DNA of 64,000 nucleotides from Brachypodium distachyon (GCF_000005505.3 NC_016134.3:42036150-42100149), one strand, 5' to 3'. Counted from the first letter of the stretch, positions 45,779-56,830 are shown. Numbers and translations: made by a program. The notes: generated from the sequence alone by a model not told the origin.

Positions 45779-46004
45779 CTGCATCTGTTCCTAAATATGA
45801 GATACTCTAGGTTTTTCTAAGTCAAACTCCGTGAACTTTGACCAACTTTATTAAAAGTATACTAACACTTATGATATCAAATTATACTGTGAAAATATAT
45901 ATCATGATGGATGTAATGAAATTAATTTAGAGTTGCAGATGTTAATAGACTTTTCTATAAGCTTGGACAAACCTAAAAGATCTTATATTTAGAAACGGAT
46001 GAAG
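45779..46004. mobile_element. MITE, 226 bp (Stowaway-like)
   Basis: The left end TGCATCTGTTCCTAAATATG and right end complement of ATATTTAGAAACGGATGAAG lie between TA dinucleotides (45777-45778, 46005-46006). The interior AAACTCCGTGAACTTTGACC is typical of a widespread grass MITE family. Confidence 0.8.
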
Positions 46005-46605
46005 TATTACTTTAGATACAACACTAAGAGACATTGCATTGGGAAGATAGCATTTTTAACATTTATTGCGAGCCAAGAGACAATACCTAAGAAACTATGC
46101 ATTGAGAGAGGCCTTATAAGCATACACCGTCTAATTGTATCTAGCATACATATTTTGGGCATTTGGTGCATTGTAAAAATTGTGGAGGATGACTCAACCT
46201 TGCATTGCCTTGTTTTCGGGAATCGTGGATTACCTCATTCAATCCTGTTCCAAGCTATTGCAAGAGGTTCACAATTTTGGTGAAAAATATAGATCTAGAG
46301 CTCAAAGTTGCATGGTTTTGGGAGGCGGAAATTATTAAGACATAAAACATCATGCAACAATCATTCGATGTGGTTATGCTGTGGGTGAATTTCAACCTCC
46401 AAATTGATTTTGTTGAATGAATTTCATCAAGGTGAGATTTATCTCAAAATTGCGACCATGATTTTAAGACGATGATAGGAGAATGAAGAAAAAATATATA
46501 TCTTCGCTGAGCCCAGCAAACTATCCTAGATTCTTCGTCGCGTAGTTTCCTATTTTAAGTTTATTTGATTTCGGCAAGTGAACGCGCAACCATAAATATT
46601 TACTA
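46005..46605. other. No gene seen
   Basis: Diverged sequence with a 94-codon frame at 45999-46283 that starts inside the MITE and has no recognisable domain. It may be older retroelement debris leading into the gypsy fragment that follows. Confidence 0.4.
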
Positions 46606-46935
46606 AATTTGCCAGACTGCTCTCGAGGGTATGAATGTAACAAGTAACCTGAAGGAGGTTTGCATCATCATGAACTTGAGTCCAAGATTGACGGTTCGAT
46701 ACACCTCATGGTATTGCCAAAGAAGGGGCACATGGGTATTTAGAATGAAGGACAAGTTAGCACGCCAATATGTGGGCACATTTAAGTTTATTGACAGAAG
46801 AGGGCAAGCTTCCTATCAGTTGGACATGCATGTTTCACTAGCAGATGTTCGTGATGTATTCCATATCTCCAAGTTGAAGACATGTCTCCGTGTGCCTAAG
46901 ACATCCCTCGAATCGGTGACAACGAAGTCATGAAC
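46606..46935 (+). pseudogene. Ty3/gypsy integrase C-terminal fragment
   Basis: An open frame of about 100 codons contains KDKLARQYVGTFKFIDRRGQ, SYQLDMHVSLADVRDVFHIS and KLKTCLRVP. This matches the GPY/F end of Ty3/gypsy integrases (family: KLAPRYVGPF...GEVAYRLELP...VHDVFHVSQLKKCL). Key GPF residues are changed (VGTF) and no upstream pol domains remain, so it is an isolated relic. Confidence 0.8.
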
Positions 46936-47187
46936 GACCCATCCTATCAGGAATCCCCATCAAGGTTTGTGAGCGTAGTGTATGCCACGCTCTGGTCTCA
47001 TCGGCTTAGGAAAGTCGATCTAAAAGAGAAATGAAGGTGTCTATTATAAGAATGTAATACGGATCTTCAAGCAATGGGTAGTTTAGATAATATGAACAAT
47101 TATTCTGGGCCAAGCATTTCAGTTTGTCAATGCCAAGAAGTCATAACAAAAAAATGCTACGTAGTACACGGGATGGAATAGGGAGCA
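46936..47187. other. 3' flank of gypsy fragment
   Basis: The sequence following the integrase relic has no conserved frame or terminus that I can define. Confidence 0.4.
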
Positions 47188-47400
47188 AAAGTTGTCACCC
47201 TCGCAGACTAAATTTGTCACCCTCACAAACTAAAGTTGTCACCCCACGAAATTAATTGCTCGTTCCAGCCTTCTAGTGTGACGAGGTAAAGTTGTCAACG
47301 CACAAAACTAAAATTGTCACCCTCACAAGACAAAGGTGCCACCATGCAGAGCTAAAGTTGCCACCGCACAAGACACGTGGCACGATCTCATGCACAACCT
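47188..47400. repeat. Degenerate ~21-bp tandem repeat
   Basis: The core ACTAAA.TTGTCACCCTCACA recurs seven or eight times with drift (AAAGTTGTCACCC, AAATTTGTCACCC, AAAATTGTCACCC, AAGGTGCCACC, AAAGTTGCCACC). Spacing is irregular. It is non-coding. Confidence 0.65.
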
Positions 47401-47461
47401 TCTCAATGGAATGGCCATCGGTCGCTCAGAGAGACTAAAAAGCGAACGTTCATTATTAATT

Positions 47462-47670
47462 TAGTAACATATATTATAATGGCACCTATTATAGCAGCCG
47501 AAACATGGTGCCTAACATGGGCTGTACAAATTCTGTAACATATATTATAATGGCACCTATTATAGCAGCCGAAACATGGTGCCTAACATGGGCTGTACAA
47601 ATTCTGTAACATATATTATAATGGCACCTATTATAGCAGCCGAAACATAGTGCCTAACATGGGCTATACC
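47462..47670. repeat. 71-bp tandem repeat, three units
   Basis: Units are 47462-47532, 47533-47603 and 47604-47670 (last one incomplete). The core is GTAACATATATTATAATGGC and ends ACATGGGCTGTACAAATT. The units differ at very few positions, which indicates a recent expansion. Confidence 0.93.
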
Positions 47671-48429
47671 ATACCATGTCTTGATACGAAACTATAGTAG
47701 GACGACATGCATGTGGCAGGGCGTATCTTGTAGTAACTAGTACAGTACAACTGAAGTGAGACAGACTTTATCGATCACTGAGAATAACATAAGTAGTTAA
47801 TTTGTTGGTTCAACGGTGGACACAGGCGAATCCAGAGGGTGGCGGAATTCGGCCCATATATCACTACATCTAATATCCTGAGTCCAAAAGAAAAAAGAAA
47901 ATCAGGCTGCCAGCCCATCTCCTTGTTAGACCCGACAAGCTTCACGTGCTGCATTGGGCCTTGTCTTATCAATCGATCGATCGATCAGCCGTGAACAGGG
48001 ATACTGGGAACACCATCGATCAGAAACACGAACAGGCGGAGGCGGAAGTGACGGAACTGCCTCCTGCCGGCCCTAGCTTAGCTTAGCTCCTAGCGATCAG
48101 GGGCGATCGGGTGATCAGGATGCGCAGCCCAGCCGAAATCTCTCGGCATCGCTATCTCTCGGCTATCAAGGCAATCAAAATTAAGGTGTGCTTGGTCAAT
48201 ATTAGCATAATATTTACGGTTCGCGAGTAAATTTAGGGTAAAAATTAGCTGGTTATAGTATATATTGGGATAAAAACATTTGTACATTGGACCACCCTGC
48301 CTCACAAACGTGGATCCGCCACTGACGGTGGAGCCACTAAAGGTTCAACCTTCCTCCTCCGTCATCTGGCCTGGGCTTCCGGAGCTTACTCTGCTTCGTT
48401 GACGGAGATCTGAACGAACCATCCAATAA
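47671..48429. other. Intergenic, possible old inverted-repeat element
   Basis: ACAGGCGAATCCAGAGG (about 47821) and GTGGATCCGCCACTG (about 48311) are loosely complementary, so an old element may span them, but the termini and TSD are not clear enough to call. A run of CGATCGATCGATC lies near 47974. No gene. Confidence 0.4.
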
Positions 48430-49065
48430 CTAATTGCTCGGGCCTGCGGGCGGAGCGGCGGCGGCAGCAGAGCCTGCGAGGTTGATGTGCTCCTCAGCGA
48501 AGCTGTCCAGGGTGTCCCTGCGGTGGAAGAAGGCGCCCGTGCGGCCCTGGTACACCAACTCGCAGTCCCTGCGGGCGAATTCGCAGATCATCTGTTCAAC
48601 CACGTAGACGAAGATGTCGAGGTGGTAATGCTGGTTGAGGCGCCGCGCGGCGAGGGCGACCTCGAGGTGGACGTCCGGCGCGGTAGTACTGGCCGCCGCC
48701 GGGAGACGCAGGGCCAGCAGCGCGCGGAAGAGGTCGTCTCCGGAGAGACCGACGAGCGCAGCCGGGAGACCGCGCCCCGAGACGTCACCGGGGCGGCGGC
48801 GGCGGCGGCTGCGCATGGCCTGGAGGCGAGCCGTGAGGCCGTTGGCGTCGCGCGTTTGGTCGAGGAAGCCGTCGCGGAAGGTGTCGAGCATCTCCTTGAG
48901 CCGGAAGACGGTGTTGGTGGCCGGGGCGAGCGACGCGGCGCGCGACAGCACGGCCTGGAGGCGTTCCTGCAGGGCGTCGCCGGCGCCTTGCGGGTGGGCG
49001 GCGTCCCTCACGCTCTCGCGGACGCCACGCACGGCGTTCGCCAGCATCGCCTCCACGCCCTCCAT
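48430..49065 (-). CDS. Unrecognised intact single-exon gene (211 aa)
   Basis: A TATATAAAG box on the minus strand at 49161-49169 places transcription start at about 49135, so the longer frame opening at 49143 would not be fully transcribed. The first usable ATG is 49063-49065 (MEGVEAMLANAVRGVRESV). The protein is alpha-helical in character. It has an N-terminal helix, a segment APATNTVFRLKEMLDTFRDGF, a very basic patch RSRRRRRPGD at about residue 110, HLEVALAARRLNQHYHLDIFVYVV, then EFARRDCELVYQGRTGAFFHRR and an Ala/Pro-rich tail. GC-rich codon use matches the nearby glycosyltransferase gene. I recognise no family and give no function. The intact frame with a well-placed TATA box supports a real gene. 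Confidence 0.65.
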   Translation of the reverse strand: MEGVEAMLANAVRGVRESVRDAAHPQGAGDALQERLQAVLSRAASLAPATNTVFRLKEMLDTFRDGFLDQTRDANGLTARLQAMRSRRRRRPGDVSGRGLPAALVGLSGDDLFRALLALRLPAAASTTAPDVHLEVALAARRLNQHYHLDIFVYVVEQMICEFARRDCELVYQGRTGAFFHRRDTLDSFAEEHINLAGSAAAAAPPAGPSN

Positions 49066-49160
49066 GGCCACAAGCACACTCTCTCGCTCTCTCCTGAGTC
49101 TTGATAGATCTCGCTTTCGCTGCAGAGATCGGATACTGTGCACGCAGGGTAGCGAATCGC

Positions 49161-49169
49161 TTTATATAG
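49161..49169 (-). promoter_or_regulatory. TATA box of the unrecognised gene
   Basis: CCTATATAAAG on the minus strand, about 96 bp before the chosen ATG. It is used above to decide the start codon. Confidence 0.65.
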
Positions 49170-49406
49170 GAGTATAGAGCGAGTAGTGGCAGTACAAAAA
49201 TTGTGTACGTGTTCACATCGCACGCAGAACAGCTAGCCAGTAGTGCGTCGGTCAAATGGGTTTTCGTTTTGGTATCAGAACCGGCGGCCGGCGGGCCGTG
49301 TATGCATGTAGTCCAATGTAAAATTAACGCCAACGGCTTCTTTTGAGTGGCGCCTGGCGAGTCAAATCCTCTTCTCCGGGAAAGTGCAAGGCTTCGATGG
49401 AGGCAC

Positions 49407-49843
49407 CCTAGTTTTGAAAACCGGACCGGGCCGGCAGTCCGACCGGAGAAAACCAGAACCACAGATCCTGGCGGTCTGTTTAGCGCACCGGACCGGACGG
49501 CCAAGCAGACCGGACAAAACCGGATGAACCGGCCGGTTTTCATGAAAACAGGTGAACCGAGTGGTTTGGCTCGAACCGCCTGGTTCACTTGCCGTTCCCT
49601 CGTCCCGCCGCGACCGTCGCCGGATCCCGCGCCCGCCCCCAGCGCCGGCCGTCGCGCGCCTCCCATTACCCGTGCGTGGCCGCTCGCTGGATTTTTTTTT
49701 CAGTATTTAGTTAAAAACTTAAAATAGATTATTTTATATCTTAAAAACCAGACCAGTTCAACCGGTGAACTGGCGGTTCGACCCGAAAAACCCGAACCGA
49801 GAGCCTCGCCGGTTCGATTACTGGTCCGGTTTTCAAAACTAGG
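49407..49843. mobile_element. hAT-like non-autonomous element with 8-bp TSD
   Basis: CCTAGTTTTGAAAACCGGAC on the left is the inverted complement of GTCCGGTTTTCAAAACTAGG on the right. GGAGGCAC is duplicated at 49399-49406 and 49844-49851. It is 437 bp and rich in repeated ACCGG/CCGGT words throughout. There is no coding capacity. The 8-bp TSD fits hAT, although the terminal bases are not the usual hAT ones. Confidence 0.8.
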
Positions 49844-49851
49844 GGAGGCAC

Positions 49852-51007
49852 CCACCCGTTGTATTTCATTGGACCCGACTCCAGGATTTCTCGGCCTGAG
49901 AGACTTTGCCCTTCCGAAAAATTCTCCTCCATTTTGGGCTATAATTATTCGTATTGTCATCGCGCCATCTCCCAACTCCCTCACTTGAACGCATCTCTCT
50001 CTCCGGTCTCCTACTTTGGCCACCGCCACCTTACGCTCGGCCGCATCCCCTGCCTCATCTCTTTTTGAACCTAGGTTCAGTATTGTTTTTTCATTTTTTT
50101 ATTGAGAAGCCGCCTGTTTTTTTAGTTAGAGAAGCAATCGGATCTTAATCCAACCACAGTAACTGGAAGACGAGTGAACAAGGATGACCCTCAAATCTTA
50201 ATCTGATATTTAAGGTTTTTTTTTCTCTTAGTTTAAGAGTGGAACCATGAGTAGCCGGTTTCCGAATTTGGTGTCAGGATCTACTTGCCTTTAGCGTATG
50301 AACTTGGTTTTCAAATGAAATGACTAAGTTTAAGCTCATTTCACATCCTTAATATTTGGTACATACACTCCTTTTAGCATGGAATCAAGTGTGTGAAAAA
50401 ACATTTCCATCTTGTGTGGACAAGTTCTATTTTCCATACATAAATTTCAACCCTAAATCAGAAGTTTGTACTGCATAGATTATTTAAAAAATGCGAACAT
50501 CCGATATTATTGTTTCACAATCTTAAGCAATAAGAATGAAGACGTTAGGGAAAAGGGATTGCATTTTTTTATATATATTTTTTACAAGTTTTCAAGTGAA
50601 ATGAATTAGTTATGAATTACATGATGTCTTTGTGAGACTATTTTTCTGTGATTTTCGCGGTACGGTTGGTGATAGGCGGTTGAACTTTCCCCACCATCTC
50701 TTGTAAAATGTAACAAAATTTGGCAAGGCGTGCGTTTCCTTCTGGTGCAATGAACAAATGCATGTCTTCCGTCTACATAGTACTTTTGATTTTTGTTTTC
50801 ATCCATCGTGAAATTTTCCTAATGGTTATTTACACACAAGGCAAATTATCCTAGTTTAGTACTAGTTTCTGAATTTTGTATAATCATGAAAAAAAATACC
50901 ATCATTCATCCATTGAATTGCAAGCAAGGAAACAAGCTAAAATTGGTTAAGAGCCGATTTATTTCAGAGAAAGACATGGTATTAGAACGTAGCCAGTTGG
51001 AAACTGG
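49852..51007. other. Intergenic, no gene seen
   Basis: The 3' side of the glycosyltransferase gene. It is AT-rich with T and A runs. Short open frames are unconvincing. Confidence 0.55.
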
Positions 51008-52462
51008 TCAATTGCCTTGCTGCTTTCCGTCTACGAGATTCTCCACGTCCAACAGGAACTGGGCGAACGCCCGCCGCGACGAGCCTCCTTCCTCCATCGC
51101 CGCCTCGGCCTCTTCCCTGCGAGCCGCGAGTCGCGCCCTGAGCTGCCTTCCTTCCTCGGCCTCGATCACCAGCCTCACCTTGGCCTCCAGCTCCCCCGCC
51201 TTGACAAACCCCGTCATGTACCCCTCCAGCTCCACCGCGACGCCCATGTCCGCCGTCATGCACACCTTGTTCATCTTCTGCTCTGCTTCGAGCGGCCAGC
51301 ACAGCATCGGGACCCCCGCCGCGACGGCCTCCAGCACCGAGTTCCAGCCGCAGTGCGTCACGAACGCGCCGGTGGCAGGGTGCCGGAGCACGTCCACCTG
51401 AGGCACCCATGACTTGACGACGAGGCCCCTGTCCTTGGTCCTCTCCAGGAACCCCTCCGGGAGGAGCGCGTCGAGGTCCGCCTCGGCGCGCACCTCCAAG
51501 TATTTCTTCGGGTCTTGGCTTCCGGCCGGCGCGCGCACGGACCACAGGAACCGTTGCCCGGACCTCTCCAAGCCAACGGCTATCTCCTTGAGCTGGTCCG
51601 CGGAGAGCGTGCCCATGCTTCCGAAGCAGAGGAACACGACGCTGGCGTCTGGCTGTGCGTCGAGCCACGCCAGGCACTCGTTCTTCTTCCTAGCTGCTTT
51701 GCTGTCACTCTTCTTGCCGATCAACGGCCCGACGCAGTACACCGGAGGCAGGACCCGGCCGGGGACGCAGAGCGGGTCCCGGAGCGACTGCGCCGCCCGG
51801 CTCTCCAGCGACTCGAACGTGTTCACCAGGACGCCCATGGTCTCCGTGTTGCGCCTCCAGATGTCGGTCATGGCCTTGCACAGCTCCTCCTCCGGGTGCT
51901 CCAGCAGCTCCCTGACGAGATGAGACGCCGGCATCGGCGGGACGCCGAGGAAATCGAGGGGCGTGTCCCCGAGATCCTTCAGGCCCGATCGCCTGCCGGC
52001 GACCAGCGCCGGGAACTGGGTCACGACGGACAGGCACGAGGCGCCCGGGGCGAAGAACGTGTAGACCGGGACGCCGACCGCGGCGCCGGCGTCGATGGCG
52101 TGGACGCAGAACATGTCGAGGACGAGGGAGTGCAGGCGTTCCCGCGGGATGGTGCGGAGGAAAGCCTCGAGCGGCCCGTTGTAGTCGCGCGCGAGCTGGA
52201 GCATGAGCAGGAAAGGGTGCTTGCCGGAGGCGGCGAAGTCTGGTGCCGGGAGGGGCGGGAGGACATGGAAGGAGATGGACGGGTTGGAGGCGGCAATGCG
52301 CTCCACGAAGCTGCTGCCGCCCAAGTCGGACGACTTGAAGGGCGGCTCGGTGAGCACCATGGTCACGTCGTAGCCGTGCTTGAGGAAGACGTTGGCGAGC
52401 TCCGTCATGGGGCTTACGTGGCCGACGCCGGCGCCCGGGAACAGAACGACGGTCTGCTTCAT
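51008..52462 (-). CDS. UDP-glycosyltransferase (family 1, UGT88-like)
   Basis: This is an intact 484-aa single-exon protein, normal length for plant UGTs. The N-terminal acceptor domain holds the catalytic His15 in GAGVGHVSPM and the partner Asp116 in HSLVLDMFC. The C-terminal donor domain has the complete 44-residue PSPG signature at 352-395, starting WVPQVDVLRHP, containing THCGWNSVLEA and ending in E394-Q395; a final Gln is typical of glucosyl donors. The overall sequence resembles the UGT71/72/88 group (FEVRTSP-like and VYCVGPLIG segments), which glucosylates flavonoids, phenolics and related small molecules. The acceptor cannot be told from sequence. It is cytosolic, with no signal peptide. 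A TATA box lies about 100 bp upstream. The long frames on the opposite strand are shadows of its GC-rich third positions. Confidence 0.95.
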   Translation of the reverse strand: MKQTVVLFPGAGVGHVSPMTELANVFLKHGYDVTMVLTEPPFKSSDLGGSSFVERIAASNPSISFHVLPPLPAPDFAASGKHPFLLMLQLARDYNGPLEAFLRTIPRERLHSLVLDMFCVHAIDAGAAVGVPVYTFFAPGASCLSVVTQFPALVAGRRSGLKDLGDTPLDFLGVPPMPASHLVRELLEHPEEELCKAMTDIWRRNTETMGVLVNTFESLESRAAQSLRDPLCVPGRVLPPVYCVGPLIGKKSDSKAARKKNECLAWLDAQPDASVVFLCFGSMGTLSADQLKEIAVGLERSGQRFLWSVRAPAGSQDPKKYLEVRAEADLDALLPEGFLERTKDRGLVVKSWVPQVDVLRHPATGAFVTHCGWNSVLEAVAAGVPMLCWPLEAEQKMNKVCMTADMGVAVELEGYMTGFVKAGELEAKVRLVIEAEEGRQLRARLAARREEAEAAMEEGGSSRRAFAQFLLDVENLVDGKQQGN

Positions 52463-52562
52463 GTTAGATCACCCTGTGGAATGTGGGTGGAGACTACCAA
52501 AATTCTCAATTACAGATGCTTTGGGGCTGAGAGTGCGAATGGTTCGTCGTGCGCCGCGCTCT

Positions 52563-52570
52563 CTCTTATA
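52563..52570 (-). promoter_or_regulatory. TATA box of the UGT gene
   Basis: CTATAAGAGAG on the minus strand, about 100 bp before the ATG, giving a leader of about 70 bp. Confidence 0.55.
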
Positions 52571-54946
52571 GTTGGGTCCTGCCTTGGGGGACAAGCTCCG
52601 TTTGGAACCGAGTCTGTCAAAGAATACGTGGTTACTAGTACTCCTAGCTAGCTTGGATAAATTAAATTAGTACGTTGTGGCGCATGTGACGATATTTCAT
52701 GGTAGGTAGCTTCGTCTTGGAAAACCAGTGTGCCTTCTGCAGCAAGCATACAGTTCATCGTACAGGTTTGAATCAGCCCGCGGCCCGGCCGGTAGCATAG
52801 GATATGTAAGTCCGGTTTGGAAAACAGAAAGGAAGTTGAATGTGTTTTAGCTGACGCCGGGGTGGGTGGGTGGGAGGCATGTTACATCACTTGGAAAACC
52901 TTTCAAGGCTTATGTAGTGCACTAAAACATCGACAAGTATTTAGGAACGGAGAGAGCAGGAGTAACAAATTTAACAAAACAATGAAACACAACGTTTCAT
53001 CTAATTATGAAGGTAGCTTGTTTCTTAGTCTCTATGAAACTTCAACGGAAGTACAAATCAACTCAAATATATATAATAAAAGTTACATCAAGATTTCTGT
53101 CGCCAGAACGAGCCGATTACGCGGTGTGGTCATCGCTCCCATAGAGGAGCCGATCTGACCTTATCGATGATAGCCTGAAAGTTCTCGTGCACGTTAATTC
53201 CCCTAAGGACCAGCGTCCCGGAGCCGCAGTCGTTGTTGACGAACCCTTAAATTGATCTGAAAAACCTGACACCATATAACGCCGACGCACATGCATGACA
53301 AGAAACCCTAACCTCGCCGTCCCAAGGGGACGACGTACAGGAACCTACGCTGGTGCTCCGCCGCTTCCGTCTTGGCGGATGAACTCGAGAGAATCAGAGC
53401 CCGAAAGACCATTATCTCGACACATCGCCACCACGAGGACCACGCCATCTTCCACACGCCTCTCCCGAGGTAGGGAGACCTCATTCCACGCCAATGCCGA
53501 TGACCTCGTTTCGCCGCCGCCAATTCTTGACAAACAAAGACACCTATCAAAAGGCAAAAAGCGTTTCTACCGATCCCCCGCAGGATCCGTGCATGCAGAG
53601 GAGAGAGGGAGAAGAAATCGGGATCCGCGTGGGATCCGACCGCGTAGGGGGAGATCCGGGGCGGATTGGAAGGCATGGACGGCCGCGGCAATTTCGCCAC
53701 TCTCCTATCAAAAGCTCTAGAGGATGAAGACCGTAGCTTCCATCAGTAGATCAGGGCCTTCTTACACACCCCACCGACAGAACCGGTGAAGGAGAAGAAG
53801 ACCGGAAGATCTACCGGCGCAGAAGGGTGACAGGCCGTGGTAGAACACTAGATAGGTTTTCTAGGGCTTTTAAAACTTGATATGTATTTTTTATCACGTC
53901 TTCACTAAACGCGAGAAGAATAGTCAAATTCCCTCTGCGTCTTTGACTCCGGCCGGCCACGTCTCCAACCCAGACGTCATCAGGTTAGGGTTAGTTTACT
54001 CTTTACCGACTCCCTTGAAGAAAAGCAAGTGCCAAAGTATTTTTGCCAAAGAAGCTCATCCCTTTCATTTGATCATCCACCGCAGCCGGCCATACGGAAG
54101 CAAGGAGTGGGAATAAAATAGAACTGAGGGCAACAAGAGTAGATCAGTCATGCAGCAGCGGCAGGAAATAAGAAGAAATATAGGTAGCTTCGTCTTCTAG
54201 AAGGAAAGTAGATCCAAACTTCCATACGAATTTCGTGGCATCGATCAACAAGATCACCGTTTAAGCATCATCAGGTATGCCCCTCACGGCCTCACCCATA
54301 AACTATAAATTAGGTTACTCATCATGTATGAATTCATCGCCCAGATCTTTCCTTCAAATACTACTCGTATGTGTAGGTTAATTTTGCCCACAGGCTTTGC
54401 GTCATGGAGCTTGAAGACATATTTTGCATAGCATCTTATTCGTACGCTGTCCATGCTGCCATACTTTTTTTTTGATTAAGGACGATGAGACGATCATTCA
54501 AGTACTCTCTTCGTTCAGGTTTTGAAGCCAAATTTTTTCCTCTCAAAATCCGATTCATAGATCTAATGGCACTTCCAATCCATCGTATCTTAAACGGTAT
54601 CATATACATTAAATACATGTTTAGATACATCTTCTCCAAACAAGCTCTCATTTATTATGTTTTTTGAGAGTTATGAATTTTTTGAGTATTCTTTTTTTTC
54701 ATTAAATAGGATGCCACATCAGAATTTTGCCAATGTGACATATTAAGATACGGTACAAGTTGGAGCATATTGATATTGGCCTAAGTCCTCTCACATGTCT
54801 CTCTTAACTACATACACTAATTCTTTTGGTTTCACTTATTAGACACCTTTGCACGCGTTTATTCATTTTTGATTTGGTAGTAGTGTTACTTTGATATCAG
54901 TGTTTCTTGGTACTCACACCTGGTTATAGTACTTCAATTTGTGTTG
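52571..54946. other. Intergenic, one GC-rich patch, no gene supported
   Basis: From 53290 to 53860 the DNA is GC-richer, and both strands have long open frames (plus 53295-53720, minus 53700-53308) without recognisable domains. It may be an old retroelement leader. A MITE-like remnant (GTATTTAGGAACGGAGAGAGC) is at 52937-52957, and 54490-54700 is AT-rich transposon-like debris. Confidence 0.4.
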
Positions 54947-54948
54947 TA

Positions 54949-55130
54949 CTTCACTGCCTCCGTCCCGGTTTGAAAGATCGTTCTCTAAAAATGCTACAGT
55001 ACTATATATATTCTTTCTCCTTCTAATGTACCCCTGTAACTATGCTGTATATGTGATTTAATTAATAAATTTTATACCGTCATAGTCTGATCACCTACAG
55101 TTTACAGTCAACAAACCGGCACAAAGGAAG
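54949..55130. mobile_element. MITE (Stowaway-like), 182 bp
   Basis: The left end reaches CTGCCTCCGTCCCGGTTTG and the right end is the complement of CAAACCGGCACAAAGGAAG, between TA dinucleotides (54947-54948, 55131-55132). The interior is AT-rich. Confidence 0.7.
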
Positions 55131-55132
55131 TA

Positions 55133-55439
55133 ATTTGGTTTACAAAACATCAATAGCTGACATTGGAAATTTATCTGTCAGCAAAGATCGGTATAGCTGA
55201 TGTCAGCAACTGAGTTGTGCTTGTCTGTTGGTTCTGTTTCGCTGACATGTGTGCCTCGCGGTGTTCTAGCAGGTTTTCCCCGGAAGTTTCGGTGGCGGAC
55301 AATTACAGCGGTTTCCTGCCAGTGTGTTGTGTTGTCGTAGTACCAGTTGTCCACGGGGTTTCATTGATACGGGACACGTGGGTCGTTAGTGACGAAACCC
55401 CGTCAGGAAGGCTTTACGGGAAGCGATGAGTCAGGAAAA
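55133..55439. other. Probable leader or LTR-proximal part of the gypsy element
   Basis: The sequence changes to GC-rich retroelement-like DNA at about 55250. I could not find an LTR boundary, primer-binding site or matching 3' LTR inside the window. Confidence 0.35.
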
Positions 55440-55806
55440 CTGCCTCGAGGAGACGGCCCTCGGTGAAGGGTGAAACTAAGGGCCGAATACAAGAAGCTCC
55501 CAGGAAACCCGGTTCCGGAAAGCTGAAGGAACGTCTCACGGCAGCTAGCCGCGTGCGCTAGCCGGAAATGAGCACCACAGCAACCCACGCTCGGGCATGC
55601 AGGCGGGACCCGCAGAACAGTGAAGACAGGACAAGACGGCGGGCGCACTCCTCGCGCTCCTCGCGCTCATTGCCCAGTAGCCGCAAGGCGAGGGCGGCCC
55701 GGCCGCTTCAGGCTGGGGACAGAACTCGGGACGCGGAGACGCGCCCCGCGTCTCAGGGCACGGAGAACACCCTCCCCCGCCGGGAGGGCAAGGAGGCGAG
55801 GATCCC

Positions 55807-56830
55807 GTGGGGTCCTCGGACTCGTCACCGACCGTTACGCGGGGTGACGCGGGAGGGGTCCTGAACGCCCGCCGGCAGGAAGACCTCCGCCCGCGCTTGG
55901 AGCGCCGGCGCCGGCGTGAGGCAGAACGCCAGCGCCCAGATGAGCAGGAAGATGCTCCCATGGACGTCGAGGACGGCTGCGCCGCATTTACTCGCGAGCT
56001 GCGCCGGGTGACATGGCCCCGCAAGTTCCGAGCGCCGACGCTCGTGACGTACGACGGGACCGTGAACCCCAAGGATTTTCTCCTGACCTACACGTTGGGC
56101 ATGCACGCCATTGGTGCCGACGACAAGGTCAGGTCCAACTAGTTCCCGATGGTCCTTAAAGGATCAGCGAGGACTTGGTTGCTCAACCTACCCGCCGGGT
56201 CCATAGCCTCCTGGGCTGACCTGCGCGAGCAGTTCGTGAACGCGTTCCAGGGCGGGTACAAGCGCCTGGGAACCATGGCGGAACTGCACACGGTAGTGCA
56301 GAAACCGGAAGAGACATTGCGGGACTTCACCAACAGGTTCTCCAACCTCTACTACTCTACCCCTGAGGCGGAAGCGGCCGCCATCATCCACACGTACGCC
56401 ATCAACGTCCGCAACCCGAACATGCGTGAGAAGCTAAACACGCACCGGATCCGGACCACAAGGGACTCTACGCTCTTGCGCACAAGTGCGCGATGGCCGA
56501 GGAAGGGCGCTTGGCACCGGAGCTTGCCGCCAAAGTGGCGGCAAACCCACCGGAGGGCTCCGGGAAGAAGGGCTCCCGGAAACGCGGCGGGAAGGAAGTG
56601 CTTGCCGCAGAGCCGGGGGCTCCCCAGAGGCCCATCAAGAAGGCGGCGGCGGCAGGAGCATCGGGTAGCAAGACAGCGGCGGCCGCGCGCTGCCCCATCC
56701 ACACCAACGCCACCCACGACGCGCAGGACCGCCGCACTCTCTAGACCATCAAGGAGAAGCGCCGCGCTGCCGAGGCTTGCTTCAACTGCGGGGACATCGG
56801 GCACCTCTCCCGGGACTGCCCGAACAACCC
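55807..56830 (+). pseudogene. gag and zinc knuckle of the Tat-like element
   Basis: The gag core includes PRKFRAPTLVTYDGTVNPKD, FPMVLKGSARTWLLNLPAGS and DLREQFVNAFQGGYKR. A TAG at 56140-56142 replaces an aromatic codon just before FPMVLKG. A frameshift occurs near 56460-56475 and a second stop (TAG 56742-56744) precedes the knuckle. The CCHC box C-x2-C-x4-H-x4-C (CFNCGDIGHLSRDC) is at 56778-56819. Gag packages element RNA in virus-like particles; this copy cannot make it. Confidence 0.8.

Noticed and set aside
47816..48326. Possible inverted-repeat element with GGCGAATCCAG and GTGGATCCGCC ends
   Set aside because: The termini match only loosely and no TSD could be read, so the limits would be guesswork.
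48487..49177. Two long plus-strand frames opposite the unrecognised gene at 48430-49065
   Set aside because: They overlap each other in different frames, lack a promoter and consist of Arg/Ala-rich low-complexity sequence typical of antisense frames in GC-rich genes.
51515..52651. 378-codon open frame on the plus strand opposite the UGT gene, and similar overlapping frames there
   Set aside because: It is the mirror of a strongly GC3-biased coding region. The minus-strand frame holds the full PSPG motif and catalytic residues, and the plus-strand product is low-complexity and domain-free.
53295..53720. Frames of 130-141 codons on both strands in a GC-rich patch
   Set aside because: No domain, no promoter or splice context, and both strands are open, as expected from base composition.
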